Shown here piece by piece: positions 10,301 to 17,510 of a stretch of 32,681 nucleotides of DNA; within the stretch, counting starts at the first letter, position 1, and each line of letters begins with the position of its first letter. The DNA comes from a virus: IMG/VR virus record IMGVR_UViG_3300030109_000416, positions 1-32,681 of that record, one strand, 5' to 3'. A model generated the notes under the pieces. It ran no database searches, was not told the DNA's origin, and worked only from the letters and a program-made list of their open reading frames with translations. Made by a program: the position numbers and the translations under genes.

Positions 10301-11198
10301 ACAAGAACGCACCTTCTTAGCTCGTTATGGCATTGAATATAGTGATGCTGTAAAAATAAAAAAGTTAAAAGATGATGGCGTTATAGAAATGGGTGAGCGT
10401 GGATTGTATTACGCAAATACAGAAGCGTGGACAAATCAATCTCTTGTATCTACATTTCGTACAGCGTTATCATCAAACATAATGAATACAATTATGATGG
10501 GTACACCTGCTGATAAACCAATACTTGTTGATGGAGTTTCTTATATACCTATGAGAGTTGCTAGAAAGTTTGGATTGAAAGAAGATGAAAGAGTTGCAGG
10601 TTATTCTCGTATAGAGAATGGATTAATGGGATTACCATTTCAATTCTATAGCTATTCTTTAGCTGCTGTAAATAAAGTAAATTCTACAACAGCATCTGGT
10701 CAAAGTAAAAGTAAAGCAATGGCTGTATTAACAGCTATATCTTTAGCATACTTTGGTCAGTATGTACGAACACCAAGTTATGTTTGGGATAATTTAGAAA
10801 CAGAAGATAAAGTTGCAAGAGCAGTAGATTATTCTGGTTTAGCTTCTTTATATAGTGGTTTATTCTATGAAGGTATGCACAGTTCTTTAGCTTTAGGTGG
10901 TCCTGATATTAGTGGTGGTTTGTTAAAACCTAAATTTAGTGTAGAAAATAAAGGTATAGAAAATACTATAGGACTGTCTGGTGCAGGTCCATCTTGGTTC
11001 TATGATTTTTCTACAAATGCTTTTGAACTTGCTTTTGATAAAAAAATTGACTATTCAGAAGGTGTATTTCAATTTGTTGAAGGTGATAGAGGTAACGCTT
11101 TAAAAGCATTAATGAGGTCTTTACCGTTTGCTAGAATTCCTTGGTGGAAAAATGAGGTTTATCAATTAACAAATGCAATAGATAGGAATGTGGATTAA
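7314..11198 (+). CDS. Internal virion protein, giant (T7 gp16-like DNA ejection protein)
   Basis: A 1294-residue protein, close to the 1318 residues of T7 gp16, which is ejected first and spans the inner membrane. Residues about 115-200 form Gly/Ala-rich hydrophobic stretches (LVTLPFGGPTIGFV, IGLGIATGAVLGGALSFVAI) suited to membrane insertion. Residues about 250-400 are a Lys/Glu-rich coiled coil. The middle and C-terminal parts are long and helical. I see no transglycosylase motif at the N-terminus, unlike T7 gp16, so wall digestion during entry must come from elsewhere. The TAATG overlap couples it to the previous gene. Confidence 0.75.
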   Translation: MATSLYSLREYKPITDQLVPPNDPTFLETFRAQTAYSYNPLVSTLEAYSKFGGMGKGRLYRDEDFNPFDMDFTGYEGHEQFLIENSANKNHMAHLMTQIDVANKARETLSRASFLKQIGAGLLDPINLVTLPFGGPTIGFVRSAARVGLGVGAITAVQEAARVPFDPTNQGALEPAMNIGLGIATGAVLGGALSFVAITPRERMRVKKAEEDLRKDIETFALDKTTMNRQEYDQRAPVADRIYGKQTDDQVFDLVKRQEATVRNKQNLIDKAIEKIEVAKSRINASSNVKLKPLEDKINKLEIEEEGIIKSIRDVESIVKEITVRGTDTPIVKKTDRKLSKTKDVKDKADLTNAKETLTKLQKSKARVSGELSTVRTKAFKIYGKAIDKLDKQRLGVEKTLIEDEDILRSLKIEEDLRLMEASEFGFDLMQDQNWFNKSAFYKFVPTPMKSMFNSSAPNFVKKVLYDIGADGGMVANAHKMGLSLGQSVYMKSVPYKGEVYKAITELRNLWSEAGKKNQKTFLTFNVSNGLTKLSNVGRSVDAKDMTFEEFVVNINRMRVMEDVQGRTDIDERAIEVINNFYSKWEERLSAAGMIGDTKFFKKMVALRNDKIKEYEDKIEDILNMSDADGNYTLAQENYIKRIKETILPRLKTERNNMQEALDSYKDARLMPANETVMHPRYFNKGEIQKNRGKFKQILVDWYRNNPVIYNRKFDGSYDKQIIQGEDKLDKYADDIIEKILNDNDELGFDSAYFGMGKSKHLTHRTIDIPNKLVFDFIQQNPVQVMAAYIGRTASVYEFNQKFGGRSYDDLVDQIRDVSFKAGKSEEEVNKYVMQFSHMYDRVVGAALKNPDRWSIKLANGLRNAAQLNFLGSAGLSAISEPFKIILENGAGNTFRGFYTGLDVRLGKIKAIKSAEEAMISGEALDSVFGSVHMRLVDDLMTNPFNNTIWDTAKDAFYILNGLGPITNAFKQWTGIVNQHSIIDQSIKFVDGKATPQERTFLARYGIEYSDAVKIKKLKDDGVIEMGERGLYYANTEAWTNQSLVSTFRTALSSNIMNTIMMGTPADKPILVDGVSYIPMRVARKFGLKEDERVAGYSRIENGLMGLPFQFYSYSLAAVNKVNSTTASGQSKSKAMAVLTAISLAYFGQYVRTPSYVWDNLETEDKVARAVDYSGLASLYSGLFYEGMHSSLALGGPDISGGLLKPKFSVENKGIENTIGLSGAGPSWFYDFSTNAFELAFDKKIDYSEGVFQFVEGDRGNALKALMRSLPFARIPWWKNEVYQLTNAIDRNVD

Positions 11199-11201
11199 GC
11201 T

Positions 11202-14200
11202 ATGACAATAAGTGTATCAGACAATACCCCTCGTGTTTCGTATTCTGTTTCAGAGGGAGCAACACAAACATCATTTACAGTTTCATTTGAATTTTTTGCA
11301 GATGCAGATTTAAATGTTTATGTTGATGGTACAAAGAAAACGCTTACGACTCACTATAGCGTAACAGGTGGGGATGGTTCTACTGGTTCTATTTCTATGT
11401 CTGTTACAGGTGCAAGTGGTGGATCGACTGTTGTTATTACCAGAGGTATAGCTTTAGAAAGAACAACTGACTTTCCTGTATCTGGTGCATTTGCTGTTGG
11501 TACATTAAATACTGAGCTTGATAGATTTGTAGCTATACAAGCTGACCTTAATGATACCATTACTCGTTCAGTTAGATTACAAGATGACGATAGTGCTGTA
11601 AGTATGGAGTTACCATTAAAAGCTGCACGATTAGGAACTGTGCTTGGATTTAATGCAAGTACAGGTGCAGCAGAAGCAGGTCCAAAAATTACTGCTGTTC
11701 AATCTTTATCAGAAATAACAACATCTGTTAATTTATTAGGCACAACAGCCGTTGTAGAGGACATGGGCTTACTAGCTACAAGTGCAGTAATTGAGGATAT
11801 GGGTTTATTAGCTACGTCAGCTAACATTACAGCTATGGGATTGCTTGGAGTAAGCAGTGTTATTACAGACATGGGGATTTTAGGAACGGCAGCTATTGTA
11901 GAAGATATGGGGATTCTTGCTACATCTGCAAATGTAACGGCAATGGGTTTGCTAGGTACAGCAGCCGTTGTAGAGGACATGGGACTGTTGAGTGCTTCTG
12001 CTGTTATTACTGATATGGATTTATTAGCAACAAGTGCAAATATAACAGCGATGGGAGTGCTAGGTACATCGGCAAATGTAACAGCAATGGCTGCATTAAG
12101 TGCGTCAGCAGTCATAGCAGATATGGCTTTATTAGCGACAACTGATGTAATTGCAGATATGGCTTTGCTTGCTAATTCTGATGTAATTGCTGATTTAAAT
12201 ACATTGGCTACATCTGACATTGTTTCTGATTTAAACACACTTGCTACATCTGATATTGTGAGTGATATAAATACACTAGCAACAAGCGATATTGTAAGTG
12301 ATTTAAACACATTAGCTACATCTGATATTGTTACGGATTTAAATTTACTTGCAACATCTGCAATTGTTGAAGATTTAAATTTACTTGCTACATCTTCTGT
12401 TATTGCTGATATGGCTACATTAGCAGGGTCAGGTGCTACTCCAAATATAACATCTTTAACTGCATCTGGTGCAGTCACAGCAGGATCATTTGTTATTGGT
12501 AGTGCTGATATAAATGAAAATGATTTAGAAGCTATTGATGGTGTAACAGCAGGAACAGTAGCAGCAAGCAAAGCTGTTGTTGTAAATACAAATAAAGATA
12601 TTTCTTCTTTTAGAAATGTTACTCTTACAGGTGAGTTAAATGCAGGTTCACTAGCTGTATCAGGTGACTACTCATCTACAACATCTGGAACATCAAACTT
12701 ACGTTTAGGTGTTAACGCAGGTAATAGTATAGCTTCAGGTGGTGATAAAAATGTTCTTATAGGAGATGAAACTGGTACTGCAATTACTACTGGTGATAGA
12801 AATACAGCAGTAGGCTTTGAAGCATTAAAGACAGAAGATGCAGATGGTAGAAATGTTGCTATAGGATACCACGCATTAGAAGATTTAAACGCAGGTACAA
12901 ATGGTTTAAACGTAGGTGTTGGTTACAATGGAGGCTCAAACCTTACAACAGGAATACAAAACACTTTAATAGGTGCTAATGCAGGTGATGATTTAACAGA
13001 CGCTGACGATAATGTAGCTGTTGGACGAGCAGCTTTAACAGCAGATACTTTAGGAAGCAAGTCTACAGCAATAGGTAGTTCCGCTTTAGCAGCACAAAAC
13101 TTCACGACAGCTACAGACAGCCATAATGTAGCTGTTGGTTATGTTGCAGGTGGAGCTATTACTACAGGTTTATCAAATACATTAATTGGAAGTTTAGCAG
13201 GTGATGCTCTTACTGATGCGGACAGTAATACAGCAGTAGGTCAACACTCTTTAAGTGCAGATACACAAGGAAGTAATACTACAGCTATAGGTGCAGGAGC
13301 GTTGCAAGCTCAAAACTTCACGACTGCTACAGATAGCTTTAACACAGCAGTAGGAACTTACGCAGGAGCTAGTATTACTACAGGCACAAACAATACGCTT
13401 ATTGGAAGGGCATGTGGTGATGCTTTAACTAATGTTCATCACAATGTAGCAGTTGGAAGTAATGCTTTAGGTGCAGATACAATGGGAAGTAGGTCAACTG
13501 CTATTGGAACATCAGCTTTAGCTGCACAAAATTTTACAACAGCAACTGAAGTATATAACACAGCCGTTGGCTTTGAAGCAGGTATGTCAATTACAACAGG
13601 CATACAAAACACTCTTGTTGGTAGTCTTGCAGGAGATGCACTAACAACAGGCTCTCTCAATGTTGCTATTGGATACGCTGCTTTAAGTACCGAAGATGCA
13701 AACGATGGTAACGTAGCGGTTGGTTATAAATGTTTGGAAGATTTAAATGCAGGTACAACAGGTGACAATGTTGCTGTGGGTTATGTTGCAGGACCAAATT
13801 TAACCACAGGAGTTAAAAATACATTAGTAGGAAGTAATGCAGGTGATGCCTTAACTGATGCCGACAATAACACAGCAATGGGTAAAAACGCTTTAGGTGC
13901 AGATACTCTTGGAAGTTTGTCTACAGCAGTGGGCTACCAAGCCTTATTATCACAAAATTTTACTACGGCAACAAATTCTTATAACGCAGCTTTTGGAGTT
14001 TCGGCAGGTGCTAGTGTTACTACAGGAACTAAAAATACTTTTTTGGGTGCAGAAGCAGGTAATAGTATTCAAAACGGTTCTGAAAATATTATGATTGGTT
14101 TTAATGTTGACGCAAGTGCTGTTGGTTCTTTTCATCAATTTGTAATGGGAAGTGGTATTACAGGTGGTGAAGATAATCAATTTATATTTGGCAAAGCTAG

Positions 14201-14612
14201 TAATACTGTAGCTAATGAATTTGACACAGATAATGCTTGGACTAGAAGTTCAGATGTTCGCAAAAAGAAAAACATAGAAAATGCTACACTAGGCTTAGAC
14301 TTTATTAACGATTTAAGGACGGTAACTTTTGAATGGAAACCAAACAATGAGTTTCCTAAAGATTTTGTAGAATATGGTGAAGAAAATCATATGACAACAG
14401 GCGTAACGATGCACGGTATGGTTGCTCAAGAAGTAAAAGCAGCATTAGATAAAGCAGGTGTAAATACATTTGGTGGTTGGAAAGAAGATAAAGATGGTTC
14501 GCAAAGAATATCTCAAGAAATGTTTGTATATCCATTAATAAAAGCAATACAAGAACTAACAGCATTAAATACAGCACTCACAGCTAGAATTAAAACATTA
14601 GAAGATGCTTAA
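11202..14612 (+). CDS. Tail fibre with 12-residue repeats, head-like repeats and S74 chaperone domain
   Basis: An 1136-residue receptor-binding fibre. Residues 1-165 resemble the T7 fibre N-terminal domain that docks to the tail (VSYSVSEGATQTSFTVSFEF, then GTLNTELDRFVAIQADLNDTI). Residues 178-405 hold nineteen 12-residue repeats. Residues about 499-970 hold YadA-head-like repeats (NTAVG, NTLIG, STAIG). The C-terminus is a peptidase S74 intramolecular chaperone. The conserved SDVRKKKNI starts at Ser1017, the expected autocleavage nucleophile, and HGMVAQEVKAAL follows. After trimerisation the last 120 residues or so should be cut off. The ribosome site is weak (TAGGAA at 11183), three bases separate it from the previous gene, and coupling is likely. 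Confidence 0.88.
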   Translation: MTISVSDNTPRVSYSVSEGATQTSFTVSFEFFADADLNVYVDGTKKTLTTHYSVTGGDGSTGSISMSVTGASGGSTVVITRGIALERTTDFPVSGAFAVGTLNTELDRFVAIQADLNDTITRSVRLQDDDSAVSMELPLKAARLGTVLGFNASTGAAEAGPKITAVQSLSEITTSVNLLGTTAVVEDMGLLATSAVIEDMGLLATSANITAMGLLGVSSVITDMGILGTAAIVEDMGILATSANVTAMGLLGTAAVVEDMGLLSASAVITDMDLLATSANITAMGVLGTSANVTAMAALSASAVIADMALLATTDVIADMALLANSDVIADLNTLATSDIVSDLNTLATSDIVSDINTLATSDIVSDLNTLATSDIVTDLNLLATSAIVEDLNLLATSSVIADMATLAGSGATPNITSLTASGAVTAGSFVIGSADINENDLEAIDGVTAGTVAASKAVVVNTNKDISSFRNVTLTGELNAGSLAVSGDYSSTTSGTSNLRLGVNAGNSIASGGDKNVLIGDETGTAITTGDRNTAVGFEALKTEDADGRNVAIGYHALEDLNAGTNGLNVGVGYNGGSNLTTGIQNTLIGANAGDDLTDADDNVAVGRAALTADTLGSKSTAIGSSALAAQNFTTATDSHNVAVGYVAGGAITTGLSNTLIGSLAGDALTDADSNTAVGQHSLSADTQGSNTTAIGAGALQAQNFTTATDSFNTAVGTYAGASITTGTNNTLIGRACGDALTNVHHNVAVGSNALGADTMGSRSTAIGTSALAAQNFTTATEVYNTAVGFEAGMSITTGIQNTLVGSLAGDALTTGSLNVAIGYAALSTEDANDGNVAVGYKCLEDLNAGTTGDNVAVGYVAGPNLTTGVKNTLVGSNAGDALTDADNNTAMGKNALGADTLGSLSTAVGYQALLSQNFTTATNSYNAAFGVSAGASVTTGTKNTFLGAEAGNSIQNGSENIMIGFNVDASAVGSFHQFVMGSGITGGEDNQFIFGKASNTVANEFDTDNAWTRSSDVRKKKNIENATLGLDFINDLRTVTFEWKPNNEFPKDFVEYGEENHMTTGVTMHGMVAQEVKAALDKAGVNTFGGWKEDKDGSQRISQEMFVYPLIKAIQELTALNTALTARIKTLEDA
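11733..12416 (+). repeat. Nineteen tandem 36-bp units in the tail fibre gene
   Basis: The reading frame is built from exactly 36-base units that encode LLATSAVIADMG-type 12-mers, with Leu at position 2, a hydrophobic pair at 7-8 and Asp/Ala-Met/Leu at 10-11. Units 14-17 are nearly identical (TLATSDIVSDLN). The DNA of neighbouring units differs mostly at silent sites. The array probably forms the trimeric shaft of the fibre and can change length by slippage or recombination. Confidence 0.9.
12696..14115 (+). repeat. Head-like beta repeats in the tail fibre gene
   Basis: The sequence alternates NTAVGxxAL, STAIGxxALxAQNFTTAT, NxAVGxxAG and NTLIGxxAGDALTDAD. A superunit of about 70 residues is repeated about four times. 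The pattern is that of left-handed beta-prism or YadA-head repeats in trimeric adhesins, so this is likely the outer receptor-facing part of the fibre. Confidence 0.8.
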
Positions 14613-14632
14613 CAAATTAAAGGAGATAACCA

Positions 14633-14908
14633 ATGGCTGAAGCAAGAACAACAGAACTTAAAGCACGAAATTATGCAGCAATGCTTGATGGTGCTAATGT
14701 TATTACAACCGTAATAGCAACGTATGACAAGGGCAATAACGCAACAAGTGATGATTTTGCACATGAAATGACCCATGACGAAAAGAAAGCCAGAGTGTCA
14801 CGTTCAATGGGTTATCTTAAACATATGGTTGCTTTAGATGATTGGGGTTCAGAGGATATGACTAAAGTAAATGCTGCAATTACAGCAGGTACAACTTTTG
14901 TTGGATAG
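14633..14908 (+). CDS. Conserved small protein after the tail fibre, unknown function
   Basis: A 91-residue soluble protein with a strong ribosome site (AAAGGAGATAACCA before ATG). It contains an alpha-helical charged middle (ATSDDFAHEMTHDEKKARVSR) and no membrane span or cysteine motif. Its place directly after the fibre and before the oxygenase-like gene is compatible with a fibre assembly partner or minor tail protein, but nothing in the sequence proves this. Its last 38 bases overlap the upstream end of the next reading frame. Confidence 0.65.
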   Translation: MAEARTTELKARNYAAMLDGANVITTVIATYDKGNNATSDDFAHEMTHDEKKARVSRSMGYLKHMVALDDWGSEDMTKVNAAITAGTTFVG

Positions 14909-15551
14909 TACAGAACTACAACTTATTCCTAGACAACTTCCAAACTTAGGTGTGGTTGAAGGTATGTTGCCAAAAGATATTATGGATAATATTTGGAAGC
15001 TCGTGAAAGAAGCAAAGAAAAAACCAGACAATATGAAAAGTGAATTAGCAGGTAATATTAACTCTAGTATACGATTAGATACACAATCACCTTTTCTTGC
15101 AGATTTTATGCAAGATATTTTACCTGCGTTTATTAACAATCATATTCAATCTTATGGTGCGCCTTGGCGAGCTACAATGCAAAAAGATGATCGATGGAAT
15201 TTAGAAAGTTTTTGGGTAAACTTTCAGAAGAAGCATGAGTTTAATCCACCACACGATCATGGTGGTTTGTTTAGTTTTGTTATCTGGTTGCAGATACCTA
15301 CGTCTTATCAAGAACAAAAGAAATTGCCGATAGCTGTTGATTCTAATGCAGATAATCACATATCTAACTTTGCTTTTACTTATACAGATATATTAGGCAA
15401 GATTAAAACTTTTGCTTACAACATGGAAAAGGAAGCTGAGGGATATATGGTTATGTTTCCATCACAGCTTTTACATCAAGTCTTTCCTTTCTACGAAAAC
15501 AAAGGAGAGCGTATTTCAATCTCAGGAAATATAGATATTAAGGGAGTTTAA
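14871..15551 (+). CDS. 2OG-Fe(II) oxygenase-like protein
   Basis: Up to 226 residues. The C-terminal half carries a double-stranded beta-helix oxygenase signature: FNPPHDHGGLFSFVIWLQ with H128 and H130, then FPSQLLHQVFPF with H202, and R214 in ERISISGN. These are the expected iron ligands and the 2-oxoglutarate-binding Arg. It resembles the phage family often annotated as putative 2OG-Fe(II) oxygenase, whose substrate is unknown. The start is uncertain. ATG 14871 overlaps the previous gene by 38 bases, TTG 14901 would begin just before the conserved LQLIPRQLPNLGV, and ATG 14964 would cut into it. The second ligand is His rather than the usual Asp. Confidence 0.78.
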   Translation: MLQLQQVQLLLDSTELQLIPRQLPNLGVVEGMLPKDIMDNIWKLVKEAKKKPDNMKSELAGNINSSIRLDTQSPFLADFMQDILPAFINNHIQSYGAPWRATMQKDDRWNLESFWVNFQKKHEFNPPHDHGGLFSFVIWLQIPTSYQEQKKLPIAVDSNADNHISNFAFTYTDILGKIKTFAYNMEKEAEGYMVMFPSQLLHQVFPFYENKGERISISGNIDIKGV

Positions 15552-15552
15552 T

Positions 15553-15780
15553 ATGTCTAAAGAACAAGCAAATGTAATTTCAATTAATGGCACAAATCAC
15601 GATGTAGATACTTTAACTGATGAACAAAAGCATATTATTAATCAGATTAGAATTTGCCAAGCTAAAGCTAATAGTTTGAAAGCAGAGTTACAAATATTTG
15701 AGGTCAGCCTTCAAGGTTTTACAAATACTTTAATCAAAAGTGTAGAGCTAGAAGAAGTTGAGGAAGCAGTAGCTAATTAA
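15553..15780 (+). CDS. DUF6447-like small protein
   Basis: A 75-residue acidic, helical protein starting MSKEQANVISINGTNHDVDTLTDEQKHIINQI. This pattern (a short beta start with the name-giving NVI-INGT, then LTDEQK and a coiled-coil helix) is common in marine phages and fits DUF6447. Function is unknown. It has a GGGAG ribosome site one gene end upstream. The next gene begins at the base after its stop, which suggests coupled translation. Confidence 0.7.
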   Translation: MSKEQANVISINGTNHDVDTLTDEQKHIINQIRICQAKANSLKAELQIFEVSLQGFTNTLIKSVELEEVEEAVAN

Positions 15781-16200
15781 ATGGAACCAATTTCTGCTGC
15801 ACTCTTAGCTTTTGGTGCTATCAAAAAAGGAATTAGTATGGGTAAAGAACTTCATACTATGGGAAAAGATATTAATAATCTTTTTTCTTTTATTGATGGA
15901 GCTAAAGAAGCACAGAAGTCAGGTAAAAAAGGTGATCCTCTCTCTGATTATATAGCCTATGAGAAAGCATTAGATTACGAGAAGCAATTAATGGAGCTTA
16001 TCTGGCAGACCAGAGGAAGCAAGGGAGTTGCAAAGTTTAATGAGTTTCGTAAACGAGCTAAAGAAAAAGAAAAAGAAGGTAGATATTTAGCTACAAAAAG
16101 AAAGAATCAAATTGTAAATGCAATTGGGTGGATTGTTTCTATCTGTATAACTGGTGGTGGTGGTTATCTAATGTATCTTTTTGCAATGAAGTATAAATAA
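15781..16200 (+). CDS. Membrane-anchored helical protein at the head of the lysis genes
   Basis: A 139-residue protein with a hydrophobic N-terminus (ISAALLAFGAIKKGI), a long charged helical body (residues 25-110, Lys/Glu-rich) and one clear membrane segment at residues 112-135 (IVNAIGWIVSICITGGGGYLMYLF). It starts directly after the previous stop without spacing. Similar proteins occur in many marine phages as conserved hypotheticals. Location before two holin-like genes and the lysozyme suggests a lysis accessory or spanin-like role, but there is no lipobox and no spanin partner is evident. Confidence 0.6.
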   Translation: MEPISAALLAFGAIKKGISMGKELHTMGKDINNLFSFIDGAKEAQKSGKKGDPLSDYIAYEKALDYEKQLMELIWQTRGSKGVAKFNEFRKRAKEKEKEGRYLATKRKNQIVNAIGWIVSICITGGGGYLMYLFAMKYK

Positions 16201-16209
16201 TTATGATGA

Positions 16210-16314
16210 ATGATTATACCAAACAAAGTTATAATTTTTTTTGCATTAGCTTTGCTTCTTCTCAGTTATTTAGATTCTATTACTTATGAACCTTATTGGA
16301 TATTAATTAAATGA
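16210..16314 (+). CDS. 34-residue single-span membrane peptide
   Basis: The short gene MIIPNKVIIFFALALLLLSYLDSITYEPYWILIK has a strong membrane segment at residues 7-21 and a C-terminal aromatic tail. Its TGA overlaps the ATG of the next holin-like gene by four bases (ATGA), the same coupling used through this cluster. That coupling is the main reason to believe it is real. It could be a small antiholin or a pinholin-like peptide. Two other ATGs just upstream (16203, 16206) are in another frame that makes no membrane segment. Confidence 0.55.
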   Translation: MIIPNKVIIFFALALLLLSYLDSITYEPYWILIK

Positions 16315-16511
16315 CACCAGAATATTTAGACAAGTGGAGAATTATACCTAGACTTATTATGTTAGCTTTAATTGTTATGACATTTAGAGTTATCGAATGG
16401 TTTATTTCTTTACCTGATCCCTCACTTGAGCAAGCAGCATTACCATCTGTTATGACAGGTGCATTAACTGGTGCTTTTGCTGTGTTTCTAGGAAGTGGAA
16501 AGAAAGAATGA
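16311..16511 (+). CDS. Holin-like small membrane protein
   Basis: A 66-residue protein with two predicted membrane spans, residues 13-34 (IPRLIMLALIVMTFRVIEWFI) and 44-62 (LPSVMTGALTGAFAVFLGS), and a short charged C-terminus (GKKE). This layout matches class II holins. It is coupled by ATGA overlaps to the 34-residue peptide before it and the three-span holin after it. A holin makes holes in the inner membrane at the end of infection so that the lysozyme can reach the wall. It may instead act as an antiholin, since a second holin follows. Confidence 0.65.
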   Translation: MTPEYLDKWRIIPRLIMLALIVMTFRVIEWFISLPDPSLEQAALPSVMTGALTGAFAVFLGSGKKE

Positions 16512-16909
16512 GTATAGTTGCAAATCTAATTGGTCCTGTTACTGGTCTGCTTGATAAGTTTGTGGAAGATAAAGATCAGAAAGCAAAGCTTGCACATGAG
16601 TTAGCAACAATGGCTGACACTCATGCACAGCAGTTAGCTCTTGCCCAGGTGCAGGTAAACTTAGCAGAAGCACAATCTGGTTCTGTGTTTAAAGGTGGGT
16701 GGCGACCTTTTGTTGGGTGGGTGTGTGGCATTGCATTGCTGTATCATTTTATTTTAACTCCTTGTATCTTGTTTGGTGTAGCTTTGTTAGGTATAGATAT
16801 ACCACCACTACCTGCGTTTGACATGAGCAGTTTGTTAACTGTGTTAATGGGTATGCTTGGGTTAGGTGGGTTAAGAACATTTGAAAAGACTAAGGGAGTA
16901 AGCAAATGA
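16508..16909 (+). CDS. Three-span holin (GTA_holin_3TM type)
   Basis: A 133-residue protein matching the 3TM holin family known from gene-transfer agents and alphaproteobacterial phages. It has an N-terminal helical region (LIGPVTGLLDKFVEDKDQKAKLAHELA), the conserved GGWRPFVGWVCGIALLYHFIL starting near residue 62, a second hydrophobic span around 83-97 and a C-terminal span (LLTVLMGMLGLGGLRTFEK). It should permeabilise the inner membrane and release the lysozyme. It overlaps its neighbours on both sides by four bases. Confidence 0.82.
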   Translation: MSIVANLIGPVTGLLDKFVEDKDQKAKLAHELATMADTHAQQLALAQVQVNLAEAQSGSVFKGGWRPFVGWVCGIALLYHFILTPCILFGVALLGIDIPPLPAFDMSSLLTVLMGMLGLGGLRTFEKTKGVSK

Positions 16910-17349
16910 ATATAAATAAATTAAGACGACAGCTTGAGATTGATGAAGGTGTTAAGTACGAAGTGTACCTAGATCATTTAAATAAAAAAACGTTTGGTAT
17001 AGGTCATTTAGTCTTGGATAAAGACCCAGAATCTAAGATGGAAGTAGGTGATCCTGTATCTGAGAGAAGAGTAGAAGAAGCATTTGATAAAGATATTCAA
17101 TCTGTAATTGATGATTGTCAAAGATTATATTCTAACTTCAATGCTATGCCAGAAGAATGCAAACAAATTACAGCTAACATGATGTTTAATATGGGCTTGC
17201 CAAAAATGAAAGCATTTAAGAAAATGAATGCAGCTATAGAAGATGAAGATTATTTAAAAGCTTCAGAAGAAATGGTTGATAGCAAATGGTATCGTACTGT
17301 ACCTAACAGGGCTGATCGTCTTGTTCAAAGAATGAAGATGGTTAGCTAG
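16906..17349 (+). CDS. T4-type lysozyme (glycoside hydrolase family 24 endolysin)
   Basis: A 147-residue muramidase that cuts the glycan strands of peptidoglycan. The catalytic triad of T4 lysozyme is conserved with identical spacing: E14 in LEIDEG, D23 in YLD and T29 in KTFGIGHL (T4: E11, D20, T26). The C-terminal WYRTVPNRADRLVQRM is also typical. There is no signal peptide, so it needs the upstream holin for export. It is the last gene of the rightward unit and is followed by a strong terminator. Confidence 0.93.
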   Translation: MNINKLRRQLEIDEGVKYEVYLDHLNKKTFGIGHLVLDKDPESKMEVGDPVSERRVEEAFDKDIQSVIDDCQRLYSNFNAMPEECKQITANMMFNMGLPKMKAFKKMNAAIEDEDYLKASEEMVDSKWYRTVPNRADRLVQRMKMVS

Positions 17350-17377
17350 AGATATTCCTCCCAATCTCTAGGAAACT

Positions 17378-17422
17378 AACCACCGACTTGAGCTTTTAGT
17401 TGCTCCGTCGGTGGTTTTTTTT
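17378..17422 (+). terminator. Terminator of the rightward (late) unit
   Basis: AACCACCGAC (17378-17387) pairs with GTCGGTGGTT (17407-17416), and an inner stem GAGC/GCTC lies in the loop. The hairpin runs into an uninterrupted T tract to 17422. It lies 28 bases after the lysozyme stop. Confidence 0.9.
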
Positions 17423-17461
17423 ATAAAAAGAACGAGGGTTGCCACAACAAAACAACCCTCG
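17422..17461 (-). terminator. Terminator of the leftward unit
   Basis: On the minus strand CGAGGGTTG (17461-17453) pairs with CAACCCTCG (17441-17433) over an 11-base loop, followed by TTCTTTTTAT. It lies about 50 bases beyond the last leftward gene and back to back with the rightward terminator, insulating the two convergent units. Confidence 0.85.
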
Positions 17462-17510
17462 CCCAAGTTGAGGCATAAAGATTAGCGTTTGGAGAACACT
17501 CTCAGCCTCG

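Noticed and set aside
11733-12416. CRISPR array
   Set aside because: The regular units are contiguous coding repeats without spacers, inside one open frame.
11699-12571. A 290-residue open frame on the minus strand in the tail fibre repeats
   Set aside because: It mirrors the 36-bp repeat of the sense gene, has no ribosome site and has a low-complexity Ala/Ser/Val composition, so it is a shadow.
13897-14180. Additional frames on both strands in the fibre head repeats
   Set aside because: They are short, repeat-derived and lack start signals.
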